From positions 15,271,479 to 15,335,478 of the forward strand of contig CM049321.1 of the NCBI GenBank assembly GCA_026874595.1: a stretch of DNA of 64,000 nt, read 5' to 3'. Positions 23,105 to 32,965 of this stretch are shown piece after piece. Numbering within the stretch: the first letter of the stretch is position 1; each line of letters opens with the position of its first letter. The position numbers were made by a program, and so were the translations under genes. The DNA is from Sipunculus nudus (taxonomy: Eukaryota > Annelida > Sipuncula > Golfingiida > Sipunculidae). The notes under the pieces were generated by a model. That model ran no database searches. It saw nothing but the letters and a program-made list of their open reading frames with translations, and was not told the DNA's origin.

Positions 23105-23659
23105 AAAATCATTGACCTTTACCCTTCCATACCCAAACACCAAGCAACTTCTCAATGATCCAGTCAAATAAGCAAGACAAACGACGGACATCTCCAACCT
23201 GTATATCGAAGTCATCATGCATTCAAGAGAGTCTGTACTATTTCACAGCGGAACGGTATGGACGAAAAAGGGCTCCGACGAACACTTTGACGTCACTATG
23301 GGAAGCTTAGATGGGGCGAAGTAGTTGGTCTGTGCATCTTCAATAAACTCAGCTACTACTTCGATAAAAATGCAGTCGGTTTGTACCATAGCAACGGACT
23401 CTCCGTGTTCATGAATATCACGACAAGAACCTCGTCCAAAATAACAGCAAAATTAAAAGACCTGTTTTCGAATTTCGGCGACAGAATAACCAACGCAGTG
23501 AGCAAACACTACGTGAATTTACTCTCAATCTCCAGACGGGCATCCACCAACCATCCTCTATTATTTAACACACATTCTAACCATCCACCAGCGGTACTAA
23601 AACAAATCCCCGCCGGAGTCTCACAACGAATATCAAAACTCTCAACATTTCACATCTGA
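23105..23659 (+). pseudogene. Reverse-transcriptase fragment of a YRDDG-type (possibly Penelope-like) element
   Basis: Readable in pieces. DLYPSIP near 23112 is a first palm motif. After a frameshift near 23135, TKQLLNDPVK and a stop precede LFHSGTVWTKKGSDEHFDVT and MGSLDGAK. After another frameshift near 23322, VVGLCIFNKLSYYF and GLYHSNGLS at 23378-23404 follow. It ends with THSNHPPAVLKQIPAGVSQRIS before a stop at 23657. The family I recognise has YRDDG where this copy has YHSNG, so both catalytic Asp are lost. The SNHPP..K...RIS block resembles that of Penelope-like RTs, which suggests but does not prove the class. Borders other than the sharp left junction with a SINE are unknown. Confidence 0.6.
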
Positions 23660-23798
23660 TGATTGCGGAAGCATGAAAACACATGTTAATGTGTAACTGA
23701 ACATTTTCTTTGTAAATGCTGTGTATCAGCTCTTAGTATCAGGCTAATGGAGCACTGTTAGATTCGTTCAGCACCTATATACTTATATATATATATAT
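23660..23798. other. Spacer with possible degenerate hammerhead at its start
   Basis: CTGATGA at 23655-23661 is followed by a short TGC/GCA stem, GAAAA, and an ACACAT-GTTA-ATGTGT hairpin. This is the order of parts in a hammerhead ribozyme, but a T-T mismatch at the base of stem II and an extra A break the consensus. The rest is unrecognised. Confidence 0.3.
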
Positions 23799-23894
23799 AA
23801 ACGGACACTTACCGGACCGACCGTCAAGGGACTGTCCGTAAGTTGCCGTAAAAAGGATATGCCCTTAGTACAGAGTTGCCCGTAAGGACAGGTT

Positions 23895-23896
<2 letters not shown>
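23799..23896. repeat. Dispersed repeat (CGGACA...ACCG family), copy 1
   Basis: ACGGACACTTACCGGACCGACCGTCAAGGGACTGTCCGTAAG-type sequence similar to 30757-30866 (shared GGACCGA, TCAAGGGACT, AAAAAGGAT). Internal CCGTAAG/CTTACCGG inversions suggest transposon ends, but I cannot fix the borders. Confidence 0.45.

Positions 23897-23942
<46 letters not shown>
23897..23942. repeat. (TA)n array, 46 bp
   Basis: Alternating TA followed by a short TG run. Confidence 0.95.
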
Positions 23943-23949
<7 letters not shown>

Positions 23950-24552
23950 ATACAGTCAATGTGTAAAATCAGAATATTTTGTAAATTGCCTGAAATTTTA
24001 AGTCAATTTACAAATTGCCTGATTCAATCAGGCATTTTACAAGCCATTGTATTTAGACAAGACATTGTATTTGGAATGAATCTGATTAACCATAATATGT
24101 TTAATTCGAAGTGTACTTCCATTATTACATACGGCTATTTCATAGTATACGGTATTACCCGGATGTGGCAAGGAATAAGGATGTTGAACAGTGACACCAT
24201 TATACACTTTACAGCATTATGACGAATTTTTTCTTTGATGTGGCATATGCTTTCCTCCTTTGACATAAAATCCTGCAAAAACTTGCAATATTCAAAATAT
24301 TAACATACCGTAATGAGAGAACTTGGCAGATTCTAAGCCACTTTAATTATTTTGATTAGGAATGTGAATAATAATATCACAAGAAGGAGAAGAAGAAGAG
24401 GAAGCAAGATTTGGGAAACCAAATAATTTCAAGAATGAAATGTGTAGATAAAAAGATAGCTAGTTAAGGAAGGAAAACTAAAAAGGTTATGTGAGGCTAC
24501 GAACGAAGAAACTTTCATCTAAATATTACCTTGAATCCGGTAATACCGGGGA

Positions 24553-24740
24553 CAACAGTAGCAGAACGCTCTAAAGAGAGGGTGTGTTACGGGGTGACAT
24601 AAAAGGGGACCGAACTGTCTCGCTTGTGAAGCTTGCTTTTCAAGCGAAGCGGTTGGTACGCCGGACTTATGCGCCACCGACATGGAATCGACTCCCGGAT
24701 CGGCCCAGTGTTTTCCTCTGAGCAATTTGTCTTCATAACA
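24553..24740 (+). mobile_element. ~190-bp insertion with tRNA-like internal sequence
   Basis: Defined by its absence from paralogous block A copy 1 (junction near 15478-15487). It contains AGCGGTTGGTACGCCGGACTT and, ~35 nt later, ATGGAATCGACTCCCGGAT. These are spaced like pol III A and B boxes of a tRNA-derived SINE, unrelated to the main family here. No poly-A tail or clear target duplication was found. Confidence 0.35.
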
Positions 24741-24832
24741 ATCTGCAGTATTGATCGAACTCACGAAAGGATGTTTAGTTCATTGTATACAAATAACTTG
24801 GCGAAATTCTCCCTTATTAAACCTTTTATATA

Positions 24833-25248
24833 AATATTTTTTTTGGGTCGAGGTTACAGCCTCTTTTTTTAATGCTGACTTATATAATTTTCAACCTTAG
24901 TATGTACATCTTTAGAGTATCCATTTCGGTTTGGGACTATTTGACAGGGCGGTAGCACTCGCTTCCTATCAATTTTATTATGTATCCTGGTGTAATCCAT
25001 GCCCGATGTCTACCGCACCTGCGGGTCCTGTGTGTGAAATCATCCCCAATGCTGGGTCATAAAACCGATGAACCCCAAAACACGTACTTGTATGTGAGTG
25101 ATACACGGCTGTGGGACACAGCCTTCCCATAAAGCCTGCAGAGCGCTCATCCCTGGGTGGGTGCCAACCGTGAATATCCTGGCTGAGATTCGAACCCACG
25201 AACTCCCGGCTTTGAATCCTGCGCTCTACCCCTGGACCACAGGAGGCG
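24833..25248 (-). mobile_element. tRNA-derived SINE, near full length, minus strand
   Basis: The head at the right end reads, on the minus strand, GGTCCAGGGGTAGAGCGCAG, then CCGGGAGTTCGTGGGTTCGAATCTC, a better B box than in the reference copy. The body and a T-run (A tail) lie at 24833-24845. It interrupts paralogous block A, so it inserted after that duplication or was lost from the other copy. Confidence 0.88.
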
Positions 25249-25399
25249 TTTGTTACTCCTCCTTAAACTCTACGTCTGAAAGACAGCTACTGCACGATAC
25301 AACCTGATCTGTCTCTCAGCTTCTCTCTTGCATCTGATTAGAAATCGTCCTGAAAGCTGAATCAAAGAAATAAGAATAAAGGATGACGTCATATTAAAG

Positions 25400-25800
25400 C
25401 GGTATCTCTGGCTCAGGGGTAGCGCACAGAACTCAAAGTCGGAAATCGCGAGTTTTAAATCTCAGTCAAGGCGGTGAGATTTTCCCGGTAGGCCAACGCC
25501 AGGGGTGAACGCTCTGCAGGCTTAATGGGAGGCTGTGCCGAACGGCCGTGTTATACTCACAAACGTGTGCGCCTTTCGGCGGTTACTCGGTGGTATACCC
25601 AGAAATGGACCCAGGCCCCGCAGGTGCAGATATCACCGGGCCCTGGTTAACACCAGCGTATTAAAGGAGAGTTGGTGTTTACAATTGCCCTGTCACGGAG
25701 TCCGAAACTGGAGTGTAATTCTACAGATGTACATCTACTTAGTTAAGCAAGCATTATAAAAAATGTTTGCAATTATCGTCAACAAAAATATTAAAAAAAA
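25400..25800 (+). mobile_element. tRNA-derived SINE, full length, same insertion as 18262
   Basis: It starts CGGTATCTCTGGCTCAGGGG and ends in an A-rich tail. Its right flank (TGTTTAAGTAAAATACAAACTGAATG) is the same as that of the copy at 18262, including the target duplication. The left flank is instead block A. The SINE therefore predates the block duplication, and DNA to its left was lost or rearranged exactly up to the SINE 5' end. Confidence 0.88.
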
Positions 25801-25802
25801 TG

Positions 25803-26530
25803 TGTTTAAGTAAAATACAAACTGAATGCTAGGATATTTTAATAGTAAAATAAAATATTTATCATAACACTATCTCTATTGTACTATTCATTGTAGATTG
25901 TGTTGATGTTCAATGATAATTTATTTATATCTTCTAAATATGCATCGCTAGATTTGTTAAATACAGAGTCACATGCTACAGATGTTAGCTAACCTTCATA
26001 CCATCGTCTGTTATGTAACGTCGTCTTCAATACATATCATGGTGACCAATATTTAGGGATCCAATTTACACACACAAACACACACACACTTTCTCTCTAT
26101 ATATAATGTATGTATATATTTATACACTGAAGAAATACACACACACATAAATAAATGTATTATCAATAGCCATATCTAACTCCTTCACAATGGGCCAGGG
26201 CCAGTTAGTTAATTTAGATGGAACATTATAGTGTTTCCATTAGAGTATAAATTGAGCATTTATTATTCAGATTACTTTCCTGATGGAACCATAAATGCAC
26301 TATTAAATGTGCTATTAAATGGTGAAATATCCTGCCGGCCATCCTGTCCCTTCCGGCATGATCACAAACATTTAGAATGAACCTGAAAGCTCTATTAGCC
26401 ACTAGCTCTATTAGTGGTTCGGAATAATATCTGCAGTGCTGACGGATCTCCACTGTTATATTAATTATTAATAAATAATAATAAATAATAAGCAACTACA
26501 CTTATGAACTGCTGATAATTAAACTATTAA
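25803..26530. repeat. Paralogous block B, copy 2
   Basis: Partner of 18677-20345, lacking the ~900-bp middle segment. Contains CA-rich microsatellite patches at 26072-26090 and 26138-26148. Confidence 0.75.
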
Positions 26531-26786
26531 CCCTTTATGGCCTAGTTGACATGTCTCATAGATATCGGTGGTACATGGCGTGACATTGGCGTCACTGATA
26601 AGTGACTATTGTTTAATTTCCTTGGATATGGATATGAAGTAATTTGAAGTAACAGTCCAACGCGTGCACGAGGAGAATAAAAGTCTCGCTGAAAGCAGGG
26701 GTCGGCAGCTCTTGATTAATGGTCCCCTTAATATGGGTGCACCTTTTGTGCGTTACGTCTATTATGATATCATCACTGCTTCTTGT

Positions 26787-26947
26787 CGTGTACAGGGAAT
26801 TACTACCTGACAATTCAGGTGAATAACCACCTGACAAAGAAGCCTGTCTGCTTCGAAAACTCGTGTGTTAATAAACTAGTTAGTTTATCTACAAGGCGTC
26901 AGTGTTTATTTTTACCTTCGCTTCAGCTACAGACTAACACGGTTATA

Positions 26948-26949
<2 letters not shown>
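26787..26949 (+). mobile_element. Segment resembling a Penelope-like terminal repeat with hammerhead-type stem
   Basis: Defined as an insertion because the flanking block aligns with 20715-20872 only up to about 26786. It contains CCTGACAAA, a perfect 5-bp stem GAAGC-CTGTCT-GCTTC, GAAAACT, then AATAAACTAGTTAGTTTATC and, ~60 nt on, TACAGACTAACACGG. This order (CTGA..GA, stem II, GAAA, AATAAA...TTAGT...ACAGACTAACACGG) is one I associate with widespread Penelope-like terminal sequences that carry a hammerhead. The hammerhead core here is imperfect (CAAA in place of NGA), so activity is unlikely. Confidence 0.45.

Positions 26950-26994
<45 letters not shown>
26950..26994. repeat. (TA)n array, 45 bp
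   Basis: Alternating TA abutting the Penelope-like segment. Confidence 0.95.
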
Positions 26995-26999
<5 letters not shown>

Positions 27000-27125
27000 G
27001 CTAAACATGAAAAACAAAAAGTAGAAAAAACTGCACCTTGATGCTTGCTCAACGACTATGATCTTCCCGTTTTTGTGAAGCGTTTCTCAATGCCACCTGG
27101 TTCCTAGAACTTCATATCCATTTAT

Positions 27126-27870
27126 AGAAAATAAATGAAACGTGAGGGTACCTCCCACTGTAGGATTAACAGATAAGACTTCAGGCACACTAACCATTCG
27201 ACAACTGTTATTATTGTTACTCTGTGTCAGTAGACATTTATAAGTATGGAAACATTATTCTTTCGTGACTGAATGTTTAAATTTTTGTGCTATAAGGATT
27301 TGCCGAGTCACAACAGGGAATGAATAGTAAGAAGACTTTCAAAGAACGAGGCCTGCCTTAACTTTTCAATACACTATGTTAATTTGAACTGACATCCAAC
27401 CCAACGAGATGAATATTTAACTGTAAAAGTATAACTTAAAAAAGAATTAAACATAGAAATAATATCTTTTTAAAGGGAAAAGTAGAAAAATCATTAAATA
27501 TGTATGCCGGCTCCACATGAGTGTTTTTTCAAATGAAATATCATTCGTGTGTTCAGGGGTTTTAATGTAACACACTCAGAAAGACTGCGCCGCCGTTCTT
27601 TAATATTTATTTTAAAATAGTTTTGTTTTGGATATCTTTGTTTATGGGCAATATTTACTTTATTCTGCTTTAGTATTCGCTCAAATTAAAAAATAATCAA
27701 TACAATACTCAATTTTATTTTTAAGATAAATATGTGTTCTATGGTGGAGACTGGTTAGGAATAATTACAGATGTATTTATTCCTTAGTGCAGCACAGAGC
27801 TCATAGCCGGGAGATCGTGAGTTAAAATCTCAGCTTAGGAGCAGTGAGAATATACAGTCGGTCCCAACCA
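27126..27870. repeat. Paralogous block D, copy 2
   Basis: Partner of 22321-23104, in the same orientation, and ends in a SINE at the same position as the partner does. Confidence 0.8.
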
Positions 27871-28205
27871 AGAGTGAGCGCTCTGTTATAGTAGGCTTAA
27901 TGGGAAGGCTGTATCCAACAGACATGTGTCACTAACAAACAGGTGCCGTGCTTCTTTATTTTTCTGGGAGGTTTCTCAGTGTTATGACCAAGCTATGGGA
28001 ATGATTACACACCCAGGACCTGCATGTGCGGTAGACATCGGGCCTAGGTGACATCAAGATAAATTATAAAATGAGGGGAGGCGAATGATTTTGCCCTGTC
28101 ACGTAGTCCCAAAACAGAAAAGGAACTATCTAGGTGTACATACTTCGGTCAAGAATTAGACAAGTCAGCGTTTTAAAAAGAGACGGTTACCTTCACAAAA
28201 ATGTA
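27773..28205 (+). mobile_element. tRNA-derived SINE, eroded, same insertion as 23013
   Basis: The head is damaged (part of the A box lost) but GCCGGGAGATCGTGAGTTAAAATCTC is clear. The body continues with GAGCGCTCTG, TTAATGGGAAGGCTGT and CCCTGTCACGTAGTCC. The upstream flank matches that of the truncated copy at 23013, so both descend from one insertion. Confidence 0.8.
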
Positions 28206-28865
28206 TGAAAAAGATTATGTGAAGCAAGGATACAATGACGTTTTACTGATAATTTTTTTATACTGCAGTTAGTGAATTTACTGATTTTATTTCAGACATG
28301 AACATTTCTTCTTGAAACAAGAACAGGTTTGATCAGAACAGGAATATAGAATGATCGAAATTCGCCACAAGCCAGTACAAAATTAATCTGTCCACTTGAT
28401 AAGACATGCCAGCTTAGGAGAGGGATCTATTAAGGTCAGGTGATCTTGTGAGGCGAGGAAGAAAAAAAAACTTAATCTACAAATTACCTTGAACAAGTGT
28501 CCCCCAGAAGAAGGGAATACAGTAAGATCCAAGCTGCTATACCGATCACGGCATGTACAGAATCATTATACAGTGAAGATAAACGACTATAGGGATTCTC
28601 TTACTGCTCCTTAATCACTGCGTGTTCGAGGGAGCTTCCGCAGGATACAGCCTGAACCCTGACTCGCGGCTCTTTGCTTTGTACTTATATATTCAAAGAT
28701 TTGTCTTACAAAGCTGATTAACAGAACTAAGGGTTATAAGATCACGTCACATTTATGCAGAATTAAAGAATTGTTTATATGTGTATATACATATATAAAT
28801 AAGATGTGAATAACCAAGATAATATCTCTTTCATTCTACTAATTCCTGTACAATGCATTTTCTAT

Positions 28866-28867
<2 letters not shown>
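28206..28867. other. AT-rich spacer with weak block A similarity
   Basis: Scattered resemblance to block A (for example TTACTGCTCCTTAATCACTG near 28601 against TACCCCTCCTTAAACTCTAC near 15575) suggests a third, very diverged copy. No gene signal. Confidence 0.35.

Positions 28868-28899
<32 letters not shown>
28868..28899. repeat. (CA)n microsatellite
   Basis: About 16 CA units, then a short TA run leading into the GC-rich element. Confidence 0.95.
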
Positions 28900-28907
<8 letters not shown>

Positions 28908-29691
28908 CAGCCCTGCGCGGGCCTCAACCCACCCCGCGGGGGGCCAGTAACCCGCCCCGCCCCGCGGGCCTGCTTTTTTATATGATTTTGCGGGGCGGGG
29001 AGGTACCAATTTTTTTAATGCGGGGCGTGTGCGGGTTAAAGACTAAAAAGTGCGGGGCGGGGCGGGCCGCATAGATTCATATGCGGGTTTTTGCGGGCCG
29101 AAAAGTGTTTTTATGCAATGCATTTCCCCAATTGTTCTTACTGGTAATAGACTGTTATTCATAAATCACATTTCTTTGTTTAAGTAAGTTTGTATATATG
29201 TGCCCATTTGTATAGAATATGCTATATAATATATATTTGTATATAGAAGGAGATGATTACATTTATTTAAATATAAAGAACTGCAGGTATGTTTATGTCC
29301 CTTCGGCTATTCCATTTTTAGAATGACTATAATGTACTGGTGGAATATTAATTTCTTTGGTTTTGAGACAGATTAAAAAATACAGGGACCATGCACTAGT
29401 CAGAATATTGTACAAATGTACCTGGCTATAGTGTTGTATATATAGACCGTTCAGCACTGTAGGCCTATACTTGTAGCCAGTCTGAGATATTAAATAAGAT
29501 GGCTGAGGGTAGAGTACTAGGATTATACCTGTGATCTTATATTAGTCACTGCATGGGGTGCATCCGGCTCTGTCCCTATTTACACAACTCACAAAGACTG
29601 AGGTGTGCTATAACCATGGATGAGCCAAATAACACTGGTTAGTTTATAGAGCTGCATTGGTAAAGCAAAATGAGATAAAGAGCGTGGCGCT

Positions 29692-29737
<46 letters not shown>

Positions 29738-30745
29738 TCTTGTGTACACTACCATGACCTAGAGCTGGCTCCCTCTGCAGTTCCAAAGCCCGCCCTTTTC
29801 ATTACTGAACAGGATTAACCTCTTTTTCAATTAAAGCAAGGTGAGCAAGGACTGTTCTCTAGCTAATGCAGCTAGTGGCGCGTAGTGTAATTCTAGGCGT
29901 ACTAACTTAATAGGAATTGATTGCTGTATGCCTGAGTTTTAGTTTATATTTCCGTATACAGCAGCATACTGTAGGCATCTTTCTGTTCCCGAGGATTTAA
30001 TTTCATGATTTTGCAAATGTGAAATAACATGTTAAATCTTCAGGATTAAGATGTCCCGTTGAATTGAATAATAATGATGCATCTGCATAAACAAACTAGT
30101 TATCCCACATCTGAAAACATTCGTTATCACCAGACTTATCAGTGCATGGTATCAGTACTGACCCATGTAAACACACATTAATTAATCCAATGTATGCAGT
30201 CGACTTTGACACGGGTTATAATATACTAGTAATGACTGTAACAGAAATGAGTGAGGTATTGTCGGATTTATTTTCATTTAATAGTTAACACAGCCACTGT
30301 CTTACTGAAATTTTATAGGTTCTGATGCAATCGCGAAAAATTAAAGTCTCGCGAATATAAAGCCCACCACATTCAATATGTTTAAAATTTTAATCTGCTT
30401 TAAGCTAAATATCTGAATATGTTGAATTTATCATAACTTCTTCATAACTTTTATCTACTGACAGAAAATGGTCATTCATTATAAATATATTAAAATAAAT
30501 CATATTTTTTTTTAGTTGGCTACCTTTTAGCTGGTCCCTTATGTTTATTTGCGAGTTGAATGCGGGTTGACTTTTTGGTTAAAATGTGGGGCGGGGCGGG
30601 TGCCGGCTTTGAGTTAAATTTGCGAATGGGTTTGCGTCGATTGATTCTTTATAGGTGCGGGGCGGTGCGAGTCGGGTTTTCACAACTGCGGGGCGGAGCG
30701 GTTGCGGGCTGAAAGTTTGTTTTGCGGGACGGGTGCGCAGGGCTC
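28908..30745. mobile_element. GC-rich-ended, hAT-like non-autonomous element
   Basis: The left end begins CAGCCCTGCGCGGGCC. The right end is the inverted GCGCAGGGCTC at 30735-30745. Both ends carry subterminal GCGGGGCGGGG-type repeats (28908-29100 and 30545-30735), unlike the AT-rich interior and surroundings. CAG/CTG-type ends with GC-rich subterminal repeats fit hAT non-autonomous elements. The interior has no transposase frame and holds a (TA)n array at 29697-29727. A clean 8-bp target duplication is not visible, partly because the left flank is TA repeat. Two independent shorter repeats are an alternative. Confidence 0.45.
29697..29737. repeat. (TA)n then (TG)n array
   Basis: 31 bp of TA followed by a short TG run, inside the hAT-like element. 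Confidence 0.95.
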
Positions 30746-30756
30746 TTATAAATACA

Positions 30757-30866
30757 CGGACATTGTTAGGACAGGACAGGAGTCACATTTTTCCCGCAAT
30801 AGGTCATACATTTTGGGACCGATTTTCAAGGGACTACCCGTTAGTGGCAGGAAAAAGGATGTAATT
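30757..30866. repeat. Dispersed repeat (CGGACA...ACCG family), copy 2
   Basis: ACACGGACATTG, GGGACCGATTTTCAAGGGACTA and GGAAAAAGGAT parallel the copy at 23799. It directly follows the hAT-like right end. Confidence 0.4.
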
Positions 30867-31194
30867 TCGTTGATAAGCATACTCGCTTTAAAAATGCATT
30901 TTCATTTCCTTCATATATCACATGGCTATATCGTATGGGATACATTGTTTATGTTAACACATTAGTCGGTCAAATCATGCATAGACAGATGTTCCGGTAT
31001 AGGGTCTTGATAATGGTCAAATTTTCTCGAGAAGAAAACCTTTTACTGGCACATGCGAGAATATGCCAGGAAAGCCATATACATGTTAGTGTTTTTTATA
31101 TAGGCTCAATGTGAATGCTGGGTGTGATTTGAATGGAGTCTAAAAATCGACTGATGGCAAAAATCCTAAATACCACAGCAGCGGACCGTCCATT

Positions 31195-31425
31195 TGTGAG
31201 CCAGACGATTGTCCAATGAGAGCACCAGCCCGTGGTCGATACTCCGCGGGGCAGCACTATATATGCTTAATCTGGCGTCGCGCACCATCAGCTGATCAGG
31301 GCCTCCTCTTTGTCGTGAGTGGCGAAGTCACGGAGCCAAGTCCTAGTGGTCTATACGGCAGTTAACAAGCGGGACACGGAACTCTAATCATACATACATA
31401 CTGGCTAAACGTGGGGATTACATGC
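31195..31425 (+). promoter_or_regulatory. Candidate CCAAT-TATA-Inr promoter or solo LTR
   Basis: CCAAT at 31213-31217, TATATAT at 31258-31264 and an initiator-like CCATCAG with A at 31290 sit at about -75, -30 and +1, textbook spacing for a pol II promoter. The segment is GC-richer than its surroundings. A possible splice donor, GT-AAGG, lies near 31428. It begins TGTGAGCC and could end GATTACA, so a ~230-bp solo LTR is an alternative. No reading frame follows. Confidence 0.4.
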
Positions 31426-31429
31426 TGTA

Positions 31430-31927
31430 AGGTCAGTGATTTATGTCTCATTTTAGGAATGAATATTCATTTGTCCCAGAAAGGAATTGATTCATATTTT
31501 TAGTATAGGTGCGTTTGCGGGTGTCAGTAGATTGAATCCCATCATTAAATAGTTAGATATCTGGATACCTGTGATAATATATGATGGTGGGATATATATT
31601 TACACGTTTTTGATACACAACTTTCTCTAGTTCGAACAGAGACCTATTTCCAATTAAGGGTGCAGTCTGTTTAGAATTCTTATTAGAATTAACAGAACGT
31701 TTTTCCTCTGCGTGGGGTAAGATTAAAATATTATATGTAAACAAAATTTTCGATGGGGAATGCTTTGGTTAAATTTACCAAAGTTACCTTCATGGGGATC
31801 ACTATTTTGTCCAAAATTACACTTATTTAGCCAAGTTAACCCAAAATATTCATTACTCATTCTTGCAGTGCAAAAAATAAAAAAATGCCTTGTCTGTCCT
31901 TAGGCCATGTCCCTTTGCGAACAAAAA

Positions 31928-31998
<71 letters not shown>

Positions 31999-32600
31999 GC
32001 TTTGATGAGAATGAGGAATCAACCATGACAAAGAAGTAAAAACACAGCTTGGATGTTCAATGCCACTGCATGCAGCAATTATTTAAATATTTGTATTACT
32101 TTTGATTTATTTTTGTATATGAAGTGAAGAACGATATTGTTCGATGCTAACCTAATGACAAAGATCCGTTTGGAATTTTTTAGGTAAAATTGAGAAAGCC
32201 CAAATAAAAAAAAATCGAATGAGAAAGCGCATGGCAGAGAAGCAGCCAGAAAAATCAACAGGGTAGAAAACTAGTGACGCCGAAATGCTCAAAATACAAA
32301 AAGGAAAGATTTAGCTCTCATTCAAAATTTAATTAAATACAAACAGGTGGATTAAGCCTATTTACCATTGATCTCATTAAGTAACAGGACAAAGGGTCTT
32401 CCCTGGGATTTACTAAGTCTTTCGGTTTGAACCTCTTCTTGAGTGTAAACGGAAGTGTTGCATACGAAATAGAGAGAGAGAGAGAGTCGAAGATAAATAC
32501 GTAATATTTCCCATTGCAATTTAAAGTGCTATGTCTCAGCCACGTGTGACTGACATTAAGAACCGGGGATATTTGTTCAGGTCTAGGTCTGTTATCGTCA
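31430..32600. other. AT-rich spacer with (TA)n and (GA)n repeats
   Basis: Contains the (TA)n array at 31932-31995 and a (GA)n run at about 32470-32486. No gene or transposon recognised. Confidence 0.5.
31932..31995. repeat. (TA)n array, 64 bp
   Basis: The longest uninterrupted TA run of the window. Confidence 0.95.
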
Positions 32601-32614
32601 ATAATTCTAACTGC

Positions 32615-32965
32615 TGGATGATAGTTTAATCTAAATTTTGCGGCTGCCAGGTTCCATTAAACTGATGTTCAACGTTACTGTACTTGGTGTAATATTTCAA
32701 ACTTTTGGAGTTCAATCAAATCAGAAAATACCATTCCAATGTATAGACTGAGGATATTGAAGGATGAACCCCTTAATGTATGTTGTTACTCCTTAGTGAT
32801 AGTTTTACTTTAATGTCGCGGCTGCCAGGTTTCATAAAACCGATTGTTAACGCAAGTAAACGTAGGGTAATATTTCAAACTTTTGTAGATCAATCAGAAA
32901 AAAATGTATGAACTGAAGACGTTGAAGAATGAACCCCTTATGACTGTTGTCACGTAAAAGTACAG
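32615..32965. repeat. Diverged tandem duplication, two ~170-bp units
   Basis: GCGGCTGCCAGGTTCCATTAAAC at about 32641 and GCGGCTGCCAGGTTTCATAAAAC at about 32819 open matching stretches. Both continue with TAATATTTCAAACTTTTG, CAATCAGAAAA-like and GAATGAACCCCTTA segments. Confidence 0.8.

Larger units (their letters stand above)
24229..25399. repeat. Paralogous block A, copy 2, with two insertions
   Basis: Partner of 15140-15719. A ~190-bp insertion at 24553-24740 and a minus-strand SINE at 24833-25248 split it. Flanking sequence resumes with CTGCAGTATTGATCGAACTC and CTCCTTAAACTCTAC respectively. Confidence 0.8.

Noticed and set aside
22989-23171. Short frames across the SINE heads (also 18275, 25098, 48280, 52825)
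   Set aside because: They only translate SINE sequence; similar peptides recur because the SINE recurs.
28853-29074. Coding frame in the GC-rich stretch
   Set aside because: It is a translation of CA repeats and GCGGGGCGGGG subterminal repeats of a non-coding element.
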